Shown here piece after piece: positions 51,874 to 63,200 of a stretch of DNA of 64,000 nt (the stretch's first letter is position 1; every line of letters starts with the position of its first letter). A program made the translations under genes and the position numbers. Where the stretch lies: positions 459,150 through 523,149 of the forward strand of contig VXAA01006070.1 in assembly GCA_013399115.1 (NCBI GenBank). Direction: 5' to 3'. Origin of the DNA: Anseranas semipalmata. Its lineage: Eukaryota; Chordata; Aves; Anseriformes; Anseranatidae. The notes under the pieces are model-generated. The model was not told the origin of the DNA and searched no databases. It was given only the letters and a program-made list of their open reading frames with translations.

Positions 51874-51879
51874 TTTATT
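51874..51879 (-). terminator. Distal polyadenylation signal AATAAA (MDGA2)
   Basis: The minus strand reads ...GTTCAATAAAGCCTCTTTCC, a canonical hexamer. It is followed about 30-45 nt later by a GU-rich stretch (GTGCGTGTGTTTGTTG, about 51830-51845), the expected downstream element. Cleavage would fall near 51850-51860. It lies 1.9 kb after the MDGA2 stop, with no competing gene between. Confidence 0.65.
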
Positions 51880-52101
51880 GAACATAGCTGTAAAATTATC
51901 TCTTCAGTTGAATTACTGAATTTGCACAAACATTTCTCTACAGAATAAAAAAAATCAAGCCTTGTCAATGTTTTACTGCATCTCGTTGTGCTTTTTATAC
52001 TCATATTTGCAAATATTATACTCATTTGTTTGTTTGTTTTCATGTTTGTACTCCAATTACTTGCATATCAGTTTTTTTAATCCTAGGGTGTTGAGAGAAC
52101 A

Positions 52102-52144
52102 CATAATAATAATAATAATAATTATAATAATTATAATAATAATA
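52102..52144 (+). repeat. (AAT)n microsatellite in the probable MDGA2 3' UTR
   Basis: AAT units with two ATT interruptions. On the transcribed (minus) strand it is an ATT/TTA run, near the distal end of the inferred 3' UTR. Confidence 0.92.
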
Positions 52145-53387
52145 CTCTTCTTTAGACAAAAGTCTTTTTTTTTTTTTTTTTAGATGAAGTTAAAAGCTGA
52201 GATAATTTAAGGAAAAAGGTCTTCAAATTGTCATAACCAACTGTCAGGGAAATTTACAATGCAGTGGAAAACCGGCTGGCTAACGGTACGTGTTCGGGCA
52301 GCTCCAGAACCACATGTACAGCTTTTATTTGTCCCAAAAGTGGATTTTCGACTTCACTACAACACCAGAACCCCCCTTCCCTGCCCACGCAGGCAGAGGC
52401 CCCGCACCCCCGGTGCGTCGCTGGCACCAGGCTGTGACCCCGCAGCCACAGAGCGCGGCGGTGGCCTCGTGTTCCCACGCGCTGCCGTCCCCACGTGCAC
52501 CCCGGGCCCGTACAGCCTCGCCTGTGGAGGTCAGGGCAGGAAAACCTCTTCTGCCTTCGACCACCTGCGCTAAGTGCATCTTAACCACCTTTTCCTCTGG
52601 TTGACCCACCTGATAACCTGAAACAAACCAAACAAAGAAAAAATGCTGCTCCCATTTCCAGGACCAACGGAAGCTATTTTCTAATGGATAATAAGCTGAA
52701 AGGCCATGGCTGTCTGGAAGGTTAAACAACAAATATCTCATCCAAAAGGGCTTACGCAGCAGCTTAGGTCCATCCATCTCCAGGAGCGGCTTCGTTTCCT
52801 CGCCTGCAGTCTGCACACCCAGGCTCCGTAGTTTGTTTAGAAAATAGTTTGCACAAACCACATTTTAGCAGTGCAAGCTTCTGTGTTGAAATTATTATTA
52901 TTATCTATATATTTTTAAATCAGGCTTGTTTCATTGAAGGCACTTGGTTTCCATGGCAATTTATAAAAGACGGTGGTTTGGTTTCTTCACTTCATTAGAA
53001 CAGATGACTTAGTTGGGGAGGGGAGAGGGGTGTTCGAGTGGCCGCAAGCAAGCTCCGATAAGCCTGTGTAATATGTAAGCCCAGGTCGCACATCCTGGAT
53101 AGTAATGCATGCAAAAGGAGACAGCATACAGTTATCAAGCATAGCCATGAGAAATGAAACATAAATGTCTTAAAACAGCTCTGATTTAGGGTTATTCTCT
53201 AGGGGAGGTGACAGCCAAAGGCGAAAGGGCCTACATTTATTTAACTCTATGCTAAAAACCTTCTTGAAGGGAAAATGAATGCCAGCTCTTCACATACCCT
53301 GTTTACAGTGAGGTGTTTCTCTCTCTCTGTTTTATTTTTATTATATCCTCACTCTCTCCTTTTTTTTTTTTTTTGGCAGGCCATTAG

Positions 53388-53401
53388 GTTTCCATGGTAA
53401 C
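53388..53401 (-). promoter_or_regulatory. X-box-like palindrome in the MDGA2 3' UTR
   Basis: The plus strand reads GTTTCCATGGTAAC, one mismatch from the RFX consensus. It lies in sequence between the stop codon and the distal poly(A) signal. Confidence 0.35.
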
Positions 53402-53629
53402 AAGCAAACTATTCATTTGAAACAAAACCAGCCATGACTTTGTGCTTTGACAAGGGTTTCTATAGCTCTTTTCCGAGAGTTCAACCAGATGATGCTGTAT
53501 TCATTATTGACCACAAAAGCACCTGAAGGTCTCTTCCTTACTTAGGCCAGATCTCGTTCTCACGCGTGGTTCATAGTGAGTTACACTCCCGTGATGCCTT
53601 TTATGTCCCCAGTGCTTTTTAATTTTTTT

Positions 53630-53650
53630 TTTATTTATTATGTATTTATT
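53630..53650 (-). terminator. Cluster of three proximal AATAAA signals (MDGA2)
   Basis: On the minus strand AATAAA occurs at 53645-53650, 53634-53639 and 53630-53635, about 120-140 nt after the stop codon. It is followed by an A-rich rather than GU-rich run, so use is less certain than for the distal site. If used, it would yield a very short 3' UTR. Confidence 0.4.
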
Positions 53651-53771
53651 TAACTTTTGAGTCAGTCAGTGGAGGAATCTTTGGTAGTTTGTTTTTAAAT
53701 GTCCATTTTACAAAGACTCTTTCTTCATGCCAGTGCCTGGTGAATCTTTTGTAGCCTCTGCCAGGATAAGG

Positions 53772-53860
53772 TCACCTCTGATGACTTAAGACAGACATGA
53801 GGATGATAACTGGGATAAGTCGTATATGCGCTAATGTCCCAACAGCACCTGATCGTAAAT
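53772..53860 (-). CDS. MDGA2: MDGA2 terminal coding exon, GPI-attachment signal and stop
   Basis: This is the last coding exon, on the minus strand. The acceptor (ctttttgtag) ends at 53861 and the stop codon TGA is at 53772-53774. Two bases complete an Asn codon split with the previous exon, then come 28 codons and the stop. The peptide reads LRSGAVGTLAHIRLIPVIIL and ends MSVLSHQR. It has a small-residue stretch (Asn-Asn...Ser-Gly-Ala) suitable for GPI attachment, a short spacer, and a hydrophobic run (LIPVIILMSVL) that is removed by the transamidase in the ER. It resembles the MDGA2 tail I remember (GAVGILVHIWLFPIIVLIS) more than MDGA1, but is less conserved than the MAM exons. The ultimate attachment residue cannot be fixed by eye. 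Confidence 0.9.
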
Positions 53861-54355
53861 CTACAAAAAGGGGGAAAAAGATAGAATTAAAGGTCTGTGT
53901 TATAATGCAGACATGGGGGTGAAGGGATGAAATAAGGTCCACAGGCAATTGCGACACTTATATTTATTAATTTCACATTGCTCCAAACCCCTAAACATTC
54001 TTTTTAATACTGCTTTGTCTGTCTATCCACCTTGAATCATCTGAAGAGTGACGGCTACACGGGACACCGGTGCGCTGGCTGCGAGCAGCGCAGCCCTTGG
54101 ACCACGGCACCTCCTCGGCACCCCGAGCAACCCCGCTGCCACCAGCGGCCAGCGAAGCTCCAGGCACTCGGGGCCCTCCTGCCGCCAGGGGCTCCTTCGT
54201 CTGCTTTGCAGACAGAAAGGAAAACTTTTCACTTTAAGCCTCTCCGACTTAACCGAACAATATTTTGTTCTGCAGAACATCTGTTTTAGAAGGTACATCA
54301 ATTCTGAAGCACAAGAAGCAATTTGCTCTCCCCCGTGTGTGGAACAGCCACTTAC
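53861..54355 (-). other. MDGA2: MDGA2 last intron (495 bp, phase 1)
   Basis: The intron is bounded by gtaagt and a T-rich tail ending in tag. It contains a GC- and CpG-rich patch at about 54045-54200 that is open in several frames on both strands. No domain is recognisable in those frames, so I treat it as non-coding. Confidence 0.85.
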
Positions 54356-54461
54356 TGTTGGCCGGTTGGTCGGATTTCATACACTCTCCTGCCACAATTG
54401 ATACATCGTCGATAGCAATGTCACCTTCGATGCCTGGGCCCCGGATCCCTTCAAATATGAG
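54356..54461 (-). CDS. MDGA2: MDGA2 penultimate coding exon, end of the MAM domain
   Basis: This minus-strand exon lies between an acceptor (tttgttgcag, ending at 54462) and a donor (AACA|gtaagt). Its 106 bp give 35 whole codons plus one base: it enters in phase 0, matching the previous exon, and leaves in phase 1, matching the next. The peptide starts [19 protein letters not shown], continues VSIVAGEC and ends in a hydrophilic tail, MKSDQPAN. The F-E-G-x-R-G-x-G...GDIAIDDV pattern is the classic C-terminal signature of MAM domains, and the final Cys is the usual closing cysteine. The exon supplies the last MAM strands and the start of the linker to the GPI signal. Reading frame, phases and both splice sites agree with the neighbouring exons, so I take it as functional. 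Confidence 0.93.
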
Positions 54462-57400
54462 CTGCAACAAACATATAGAACAAGCAGTTCACAGGATGAC
54501 AAGTGGAAAACATATAGCTGCATTTTGCACAGCATTAATCTGCACTGAGGGGCTTGGAATAATTTGCAAACACCTTCTATGGGGCAGAAAATCACCACTC
54601 GCATATACTTGTAAGGTGAACACACAGGATGTGAGCTTAGCTCAAGGAAAATGCCCAGTTCTCTAAATTCAGTTTTATGACAAGACATATGCAGACTGCA
54701 AGTAAAAACAGGACTCTCCTGCTCTTGAATTGCCTTCTGCCTCTAGCCTCTGACAGTGAACAAACACCAGGGCTCACAATTTCCACCGTGACACGTTTTT
54801 GTTTCTTCCATGGTGTCTCTGTGCCAAAGTGGGGGGAAGAGATGCTCTGGAAGTTTTCCTTCTCATTAGGGTCTCACTGCATGCATCAAGGACATCTCAG
54901 ACAACTTGCAGGCCACAAACAATGGGAAACACCAAGGGTAAGCTTTGACACGTATGTGCACTCAGCACCTGAGTACTGCCAGTGGATGCAAATACCAGCA
55001 AGGAAAAAAGGGATTAAATGATGGAAAAGTTTTATAGACCTTCAGGGTGTTTTCCTCAGAATCTCCTGCCACCTGAGGCAAATGGCAGAGGCATGGTTTG
55101 AAGAACAGCATCCACCCCATGTCAAAGAACTGAGTGTCCCCTTGACCACAGACTGTGTGAAAACACACCCAGGAGCCAGGAGAACTCCACAGTAAAATGA
55201 AGCCTCTGCTTCTTAAACATGGCCCAAATTGTCCCTCCCTATCTCCCACACCAGGCTCCCTCATCTACACAATGGTGGCACTTCTCTGCCAGCATGAGGA
55301 GGACAGGAGCTGCCTCCCCTGCACCCTTCCCCTTGGGAGATGCTTCCTGGCCCACGAAAGCTGGAGAGAAACCTCTCATGAGCCAGCTTGGTCTTCCTTC
55401 ATCCATTAACACACAGCTAAATTTACCTCAGGGGGTGGAGAAGGGCCTATCTTTGATTCGTATCCCCCAGGGTCCCACAGTGATCTCCTGTGATCACTGC
55501 AGTGGATCTTAACCTCGCAGATCTCCTGCCATGGCTGGAATCGATGACAGTGGCCACACTACTTCTCTTCTGCCCCTTTCAGAGGCTCGTAATTGTGTAC
55601 AGAAGCTTTGATCCCTTCTAGGAATGGTCTTACGTTTACATTTACATTTACATTTACATTTTTGTAGGACATTGTTTTATCACACAGAGGATCAGGGTAG
55701 AGATTTTATTCCTTTTTAGGGCTTTAACCTCTGCCAAAAGGATGCCTGTGCTTTCAAGGGACTATTAGTCATATTCTGTCAAATATTCCTACTCTGAAAC
55801 CCCAGCTGCACACCTGAGAAGGGAAATGCTGCCTGTAGGGGCATGGATGCCTTGTAGCAAGGTGAGCAGTATTATTTGCCATAAGGTTGGTTATTAGTTG
55901 CGCATTACTATTGTACTAAAGAAACAAAGTTATCCGCTTTCCTCTCCCAAACTAATGTGATGCCATCCTGCCATGCTGCTGCTTAATTAGCTCTGCAGAG
56001 GAGTGGACCCATTCTGTGTAGCAAGAAATTTATTCACTAGCAAACTTCAAAGCCATTCTAAAGAGATGAAGGAATTGAAGGATTGATGAAGGATGTGAGG
56101 AATACATTTCCCAAGCAGCACCATTTGCACAGATATCTCCACCACCACCCCCAACCCCCCAAGTCCTTTGAAACATGTTTGGTTAACTTAGATGAAAAGT
56201 TTTAAAACTTTAATCTGCAACAATATATGCATGAAATTCAATGAATTTTATAAGGGCGTGCTGTGGCACTAATGAAGAAATTAACTCTTGGGGGTAGAGT
56301 CAATTTGACAAAAAATATTAATACCATCTGGAGCAAAATGCTTAAATTACACTTCATAATGATATAACTGCATTAGGGAGGTGTCTGGGGCACTCGGATG
56401 GGCTCTCTCTGCATCCGTTGATTTCAGCAGGACACAGGTCCAAGCCTCTTCTTCTGGCAGCTTCTGACATTTCTTTGCTCATTAATATAGTTCAGACAGA
56501 GCTGCTCATTTGAAATGAATAACTTTCACTATAAATGATGAGCACACGCTCAGGGTGGTGGAAGATTCCCCTGTAAATCACAAAGGGGCTCTGCTCTGCC
56601 TGTAGCTAGCCTGGCTGCAGGAACATCACCCAAGGACCACATGATAACAGAGCCTGATGCCACGAGACATCGCACTGCACCTCTCCTCTCTGCCCTTCAG
56701 CACGTCCGCCAGCCTTGGCCATGGGCACCTCCCATCCCAGGCTGAACATTCCCAGCATGTGCCTGACCCTGCAGTAGAGAGCTGCCAAGATGAAGGTATG
56801 TATTTACAGCCTGCCTGTTGTGTCCTAAGCCAGGTGGCAAGGTCTGCACAGAGAGCACTAAATAAATGTGAAAGCGGTGCATTTAGAGCAGGTGACTCCA
56901 TCAGTGTTTTACTGAAGTGCGATGCTGTAGGTTAATTACTGTAACGAGGTGTATATTAGTGCAACAGGGAACTGTAATTGGGAAAACAGTGAGCTCTTCC
57001 ATAATTTATCCTGATGTCTGAAAACAATGTCTCAAGTAATTACCCATCTCACAATTTTTCCACTCTACCTCTGACAATGGGGAGTATTCAGCTCAGAGGA
57101 GAGCATCTTCTCCTCTCCCCCAAAGTACCACCTGCTCCCCTGCTCCTTGGCAGAAAGCATATCACCTGCAGCTGAGTCTAAAGTCGAATCTTCCCTGACA
57201 ATGAAAAACACTGTTTCCAGACAAAAAGATTCTATACAAATACAACGGTGAGTATTTAATTAAAATCTGCATTTGGCAGTGTGTTTTATAGGCCTCAAAG
57301 ATGGCTTGCTATTAGCCAGCTTGGCCACATGCTCAGAACAAATCACAGCAGATGAATATTGGCAACACATTAGGCACCATCCACTCTGCAGTTCACAGCA

Positions 57401-60167
57401 ATTTGCAGGAGGTGCCAGATGATCAGGATCTCCTATCAGTCTCCCGCAAAACCTATTATCTGCATGTCTGTGACTTCACAAAGCTGTTGTTAAAAATACT
57501 GCATTTAACAGAAGAATAGAGGGGCTTACAAATACACCAAAGGCCGTTCTGCTCTCTTAACAGGGGAAATGGAAATTATCCCTGTAGTGCCTCCAGAACA
57601 ATCCCAGGAGTTCCCGGGGGGATTCAGCTTGTGCTTCTTCAATACGATTTCAGATCGATTTTTCCTTCCTGGCAAATCTCCTAATAAGAAGTAGAGATGA
57701 GCCTCATGAATGTCCCCATCTGGACAGCATGATGACAAGGGTGTAGCCTTAGGTTCAACTCTTCTCGGATGTCATTTCTCCCAACAGCCACAGACTGGCT
57801 CCGGGCACCATTTCACTGCCTGTAAGGGGCTGAAAATCTCAGTGGTCCAGGGTGGAAGACAGCAGCAATGGTGACCACCACCTCCATCACCACCACCGCA
57901 CCATTGCTAGTGAGAGGGCCCCTTCCCATGGTCTCATGTGAGTGGCCAGGGTGGGATGAGAAGGGATGCTCAGTCCTGCACATGCCTGCAGAGCAGATGA
58001 GCCTGGTTGAAGTGGCAGCATTTGGCAGGAGCGCGGCGGAGGCTCCACCAGCAGCTCCTGAGCTGATGCTTTTACCGAGATAGGTTTTATGCTGTGCTTC
58101 GCCTGATTCAAAGCACTGTAGTCCTCTTAGCCCTTCACAACAGAAGCTTTGTTACCTGTCATGAGGACTAGGGAGGCATAAAGCAAGTCTGGGCAGCGCT
58201 TACCCATACAAATTAATCAATAAAAAGTTTTAATTTCTGTGTCAGTGTACTGTTTTACTGCAAAGATTCACTTCAATTCACTCTCCTTAAATTTAACTGG
58301 GAGGTTTATATTCTTTCCTATTTAGACTCTAAATGGAAAATAAAGTTTGTGTGATGCAAGAGCTGTTAAAGAAGTAATTTAAGGTTCCCACCACCCTGAC
58401 ATTTATTTGTTATATTTGTGCAGTTTCATGGCTTTATATCTATTTTATGCTGAAGCCTTTGAAAACAAAGTAAAAGGTAAAAAATAGCGAAGCAGACGAG
58501 CTACCATTTTTTGTACCAGTAGTGGCACCAGTGAGTGTTGCTTTAAGAGGTATGAATGGAGCTGTGCCAGCAGCAGAAGTGACCCCAGTCACTTTTCTGC
58601 TCTGAAAACAAGGGCCCCGTGCGAGGGCTGGTGCTCGGACTCCACGGGGCCAGCTGCTGGCTCTGGCCTCGGGCTGCACTGCTGGGCCTCCCCAGGGCTG
58701 CCCTGCGCAAGGCACAGGCCTCAGCTCGCCCTTCCTCCCAGATCTGCGCTTCCTCTCCGTGCTGACGAGGTGTCCCCAGCTGGCACCCTGTCGCCCTCCT
58801 CCACTCCTCTTCCCTGCTGGTGCCAAACCCTTTGCATCCCTCTGCGCAGAGCCAACGTCCCTGCCCTTTTACTTCTGCTAAAGCCCCTCTCAGTTCTCAC
58901 AACTCCCTCACAGACACACCTGCAATCACTTCATTCCAGCTTCTCCGACCACCTCTTCTCTCCCCTCACCACTGCATTTATTACGTTCAGATACTAAATC
59001 ATTTTTCTCTCCCTCATTGTTCATCCTGCTTGGACTTAGCCTGACTTTGCCAATGCAAAACCCACCCCCTCTGATCAGCTCCCTGCCATGCTCCTCAACA
59101 CTCATCCTCTTCTCTGCGCTCTTCTTGCCCAGTTCCATCACTCTCTGTTCATCTCCAGCATCACATCATGCTACACTTTGCGTATCCCTCTCCAATAATT
59201 TTCCTCTAATTTTCTCCCATGCAATGCTTCTGTGATCACCTGTGCCAAATCATTTCTCTTCTCTCATTGCCTCTCATGCACGGAAATAAAAACAAAGGGT
59301 CAGGAGCAGCAGCTACCCACGAAGTGAATCCCAATCCACATGTTTATGATAGCGGTTTTGATTCTCACAGAATGACTGCTTTGCCCAAAAGCCATTGTCT
59401 CCTTCGGGGGACCTGGGAGCTCCAGAGAGGGGGCAGAGGATGTGGGCAGCCACGCATCGGGGGCACAGCTCATGTCTCAAACACACGAGGGCCTGCTCGC
59501 GGCAGCCAACTTCTGGGTCTGCTCCAGCTATGAACAGCTCGCGGCGTGAATGAGAACTGCCTGTAATAGGCTATCAGCATCTCACTGTCAAACCAAAAAT
59601 GAAATGTGTGAAACCTGTCATAACTTGTGGTGAATGAAGCGAGCAGCTCTGCCATAGCAGAGCTCTGTACAGGCAGTACTGCTGCTTCGGCACCTCTCAG
59701 CAAAGACTCAGATCCTTCCTTTTTTCATGGAAAACACAAGTATTCCAAGAGACCTCTAACACAGACATTATACCACAGACCCTAAATACTTTTTCACAGG
59801 AAGTAATTTCATATTCTAGTTGCTAATCTAACATAAAAAAATATATATTTTTTTTATCAGCTAACAACATTATCTGAAAACTGAAAGGCATTTCCTCTCC
59901 AAGGAAATAGCTGCTGTTCTGCCATTGAAGTGTGCATTATTAAGCTCTGTGGTGCTCACCTATTTGCAGCAAGGAAAGCAATTACCTGGCCATAAAGCAG
60001 CTTTCAGAGCTGAAATGACGCTGTGAAATCCTGTCTCAGAAGGGAAGGGTCAGTGTAGGCATTCCCCACACGTGATGTCCCCCTCCACAGCAAACTGAAT
60101 TATCCAGTTTTTGGCGTGTGGTGTTTGTGCGCCATGAAGCAATGCACAGGCCAGCACCGTCCCTTAC
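54462..60167 (-). other. MDGA2: MDGA2 intron (5.7 kb, phase 0)
   Basis: The intron runs between the two MAM exons, with donor gtaagg at 60167 and acceptor ag at 54462-54463. It holds single-copy sequence, a short TTTACA repeat (55635-55662), a GC-rich patch (about 58560-58830), a C/T-rich stretch (about 58750-59270), and AT-rich segments around 56.2-57.7 kb that look like possible conserved non-coding DNA. No CR1 and no further exon were recognised. Confidence 0.85.
55635..55662 (+). repeat. (TTTACA)n short tandem repeat in an MDGA2 intron
   Basis: Four to five TTTACA units in succession. Confidence 0.85.
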
Positions 60168-60298
60168 CTGAAATGAAGTCGGGGGGTTTATATTAACACG
60201 GGCTTGGTTCCAGTGCTGGCCCTTATTTCCACTTGAAGACCACAATGGGTTCTCTATCGTGGTCTGACCTTTCAACCGCAGGTAAACGTTCAAGCTTC
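60168..60298 (-). CDS. MDGA2: MDGA2 internal exon, middle of the MAM domain
   Basis: This antepenultimate coding exon is read on the minus strand. A pyrimidine-rich acceptor (ctctcttccag) precedes position 60298 and a donor (CAG|gtaagg) follows 60168. The 131 bp give two bases of a split Gly codon plus 43 codons, so the exon enters in phase 1 and leaves in phase 0. The peptide begins [19 protein letters not shown], continues with [12 protein letters not shown] and ends PPTSFQ. This is the central beta-strand part of a MAM domain. From memory it is almost identical to vertebrate MDGA2, and clearly unlike the MDGA1 equivalent, which reads roughly SLNLLVRSRNKG at the same place. MDGA2 is a GPI-anchored neuronal surface protein (Ig repeats, FNIII, MAM) that binds neuroligins in cis and limits neurexin-neuroligin synapse formation. 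The remaining exons lie beyond the right edge. The paralogue call rests on recall, not on an alignment run here. Confidence 0.92.
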
Positions 60299-63200
60299 CT
60301 GGAAGAGAGGGCAAGAACTTGAGCTGGTTAGGCAGGAACCCAAGCTGGTCAGGCTGTGCTGGAGCAAGATGCTGGGCTGGAGAAAGTGGCAGTGCTGGGG
60401 GGCTCTGCCCTTCTGCGCTGCGCAGCCCAGAACAAACCTTTGCAATGCAGTGGCAGTGGAGGTGGAGAGTTTCTTGTCTTATATTAGAAAACTTTTAAAC
60501 TTGGGAGAACCATGCATCGGTGAAGTGAACTCTCAGCAAATGATGGCACAGAAACCAGCTGAGGGCCCTAGCAGGCAGGGAGCTGTGCCTCATGCTCCCA
60601 GCAGCTCGGGGAGGACACGGGGCTTCCTGGGCTGAGATGGGTGAAAAGGAGTTTTCTGTGCTCTAGTGCAAATGAGGCATTTATAGACTCCTTACCCGAA
60701 GAGAAATAAGCAATGCAGTTTCCTCATTAAAAAAAAAAAAAAAAGAAAAAAAGAAAAAAAGAAAGCTTTCACTTATAAAGACTGCCTAACTTCTTGTTTA
60801 CCTTGTACGTGGTTTAATTGAGTACCATAGATCCTGGTGAATCTATTTTTGCTCCTTAAGACAAGACAATCCTCTGAGTTCAAATAACCTCAGGAAAATT
60901 GTCCCTCACCATGAAAAAAAAACAATACAAAACCACAGCCCTGGGTCTTTCCCCACTGCTGACCATTATGTTACTGGTTCCAGCACAGGCATTATTTGCA
61001 ACAGGTAACAGACCGCCTGCATTCAGCACCCTTCTGCACAGTGCCCCTCCCCCTCATTCTCCTCTCTGCCTTGGACCATGAACAGAAACCAGACTGTCTT
61101 GTTGCACCAAGAGACAGCACCAGCATCAACTTCATTGAGCAGGGTTCAGTAATTCACAGTCTGGAGATTTTGGTCCCTCTTGCTCACCACTCTATTTGCA
61201 GGTGTTTGGGCAGTGGTGTCTCTGTACTATGTAAATCATCACATTTGCCTTCATTTAAGAATGTTCAGTCAAATTCATGCAGGACCACATTTTTAGGGTG
61301 TTAGGACTGGCAGCTGTGAAGCTGATACAAATTGCATTTGCAATGAGACTTCTCAGATCTGAGGCAGCTGCACAGTGACTCAGCTCTTGCTAATAAAAAG
61401 TTCTTATTTCTAGCAATAGCAGAACTCAGTGCCTTGAAAAACATAAGTCTAAACGGGTAATGGAGCAGCAAATATTCTCATCACGGCTGTTTCACCAGGG
61501 TGCCCAGACCGAGGCCATACATCTTATTCGAAGGAGGTGGGGAAGCGGTGCTGGACAGAGCGGCTGGGCGGCACCACATCTCCCTCCTGCAGCACTTTGG
61601 TTTTCAAATGCAGGGGAGGATGAAGAAGCGGCACAAAGGAGACACGGCCTGTAACAGGGATAGTCTGTCCCTGCCTACATGCACGCTACTGGGTACATCA
61701 GAAAGACCTCATCCTGACAGCGTCTGCAGGAAGGGAAATGCTCAGGAGCGTTTCCTGGAGCAGCCTTGCAGCCCACCCGGTAATACGTGGCAGGGCCGTG
61801 CAGGGCTGCTCACAGCAAGCAGCTGCTCAGCCCTCAGCCCTCTGCCGAAGCAGCAGCTCTTGGGTGAGGCTTGTGCTGTTCAGCCAACACAGTTCTCCCT
61901 TCCTTCCCCTTTTCTTCTCCCAAGACATTTTTCAACAACTGTGCTGGGTCCAACGTACAAGAAAAGTCAGGGTCTTAGACAAGATTACCTGAAGTTACAA
62001 AATAGCATTATATATAAAGTTATTTTTCACAAAGAAAAAGCAATGCTGATATCAAACAAGGGATGAATAGTTGGTAATTATTTCACCCATTTGTGCTGGC
62101 TGATACAGCCCATGCTGCAGGCCTGTGAGGAATAACTAAATAGTTTAGGTATGAAAAGCATGTAATTCCATCACTGCTGAGGTCACAGAGATTTAAGATT
62201 GTTCACAGCACACTCAGTCTCTCTATGCCACATAATTTCTTGAAATTAATAGCAGGAGGATAGCAGTCTTACTTAAAACATAAAATAACCATTCCTATTC
62301 CAGATATGCTCAGACATTGCCCAGCACGTCAGTCAGTTTTACGCACGTGCCTGTCCCTCATGGGCAGATAAGCGCACACACCTGCCCGAAATGCAGCTGA
62401 AAGCTCAACTAATGACACTTGCAACAAATGCCTAGCCTTGAAATGCAACATTTTCCGCCAGTAAGGCTTCAGAAAAGTTATATGCTTTTGCAAAACTGGT
62501 GCTGTGGGGGAGGATGGGCTGGCTATATGGTTTACACTGAGGTGTGCCTAGCAAGATTTTATCTGTAGATATACAACCATTCTGAACTCCAGACGAATGG
62601 GTGAGGAAGGGACTCTTGAGAAGGGGACCAACACAGTGGACAGGATTAGCATCTGTGAATCAAGGAATTAAGTTTATTTTCTGACAGCGTCCTGCCAACG
62701 GAGGGCAGGGTGGTCTGGAGACATCGCCAGCTGCAGCACAGTGGTGGCTTTTTGAGCACTCGTCAGCAGGGGTACAGATGGCTTTCCCAGGGAGCTCTGA
62801 CAGCACGTTTGGCTTCGCTTCTCATTCTGTGGTGGCTCGCTAATGATAAGAAAAATGACTGTTCTTGGAGCGTCAATTAGAAATGCTCCATTTTGGGGCA
62901 TAGATGGAAAAATCAGAAATATAGATTGCTTGAAAAAGATAGTGACAACTATAATGGAACTACAACCTCTTTCTGTCTCAACATTGAGACACAATAAGGA
63001 CAGTGATTCTTCATTTTCTTGTTCCCCCACAATAGCTTTTTTTTTTTTTTTTTTTTTTGCTGCAAATCAAGTTTTGGGATCTTCTATTTCTTTTATGCTT
63101 AAGGTAATCTACCTTCTCCTTTTGAAGCATGTGGAGCGAAGCACCGGCACTTTCCTTGGCAGTCAGCACCCTCAGAGCTAGCTGTGTGAGATCTGTCAGG

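Larger units (their letters stand above)
51855..53771 (-). other. MDGA2: Probable MDGA2 3' untranslated region
   Basis: About 1.9 kb runs from the stop codon to the best distal poly(A) signal. Seen in it, in transcript order: an AATAAA cluster 120-140 nt after the stop; an X-box-like palindrome (53388-53401); another near-palindrome (52947-52960); a GC-rich patch (about 52280-52560); a poly(T)/poly(A) tract (52167-52182); and an AAT array (52102-52144). Open frames in this interval, including a minus-strand one over 52325-52861, show no recognisable domain and I treat them as chance. The distal end is inferred from signals; no transcript evidence is available here. Confidence 0.6.

Noticed and set aside
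54045..54301. Coding-looking GC patch in the last MDGA2 intron
   Set aside because: Frames are open on both strands and the flanking exons join cleanly without it.
58440..58826. 128-codon minus-strand frame in a GC-rich intron patch
   Set aside because: Arg/Gly/Ser-rich composition follows from GC content; it does not align in thought with MDGA2 and lies between two exons whose phases already join.
61500..62066. 188-codon plus-strand frame in the MDGA2 intron
   Set aside because: No domain and no convincing promoter or splice context; antisense to an intron and consistent with chance.
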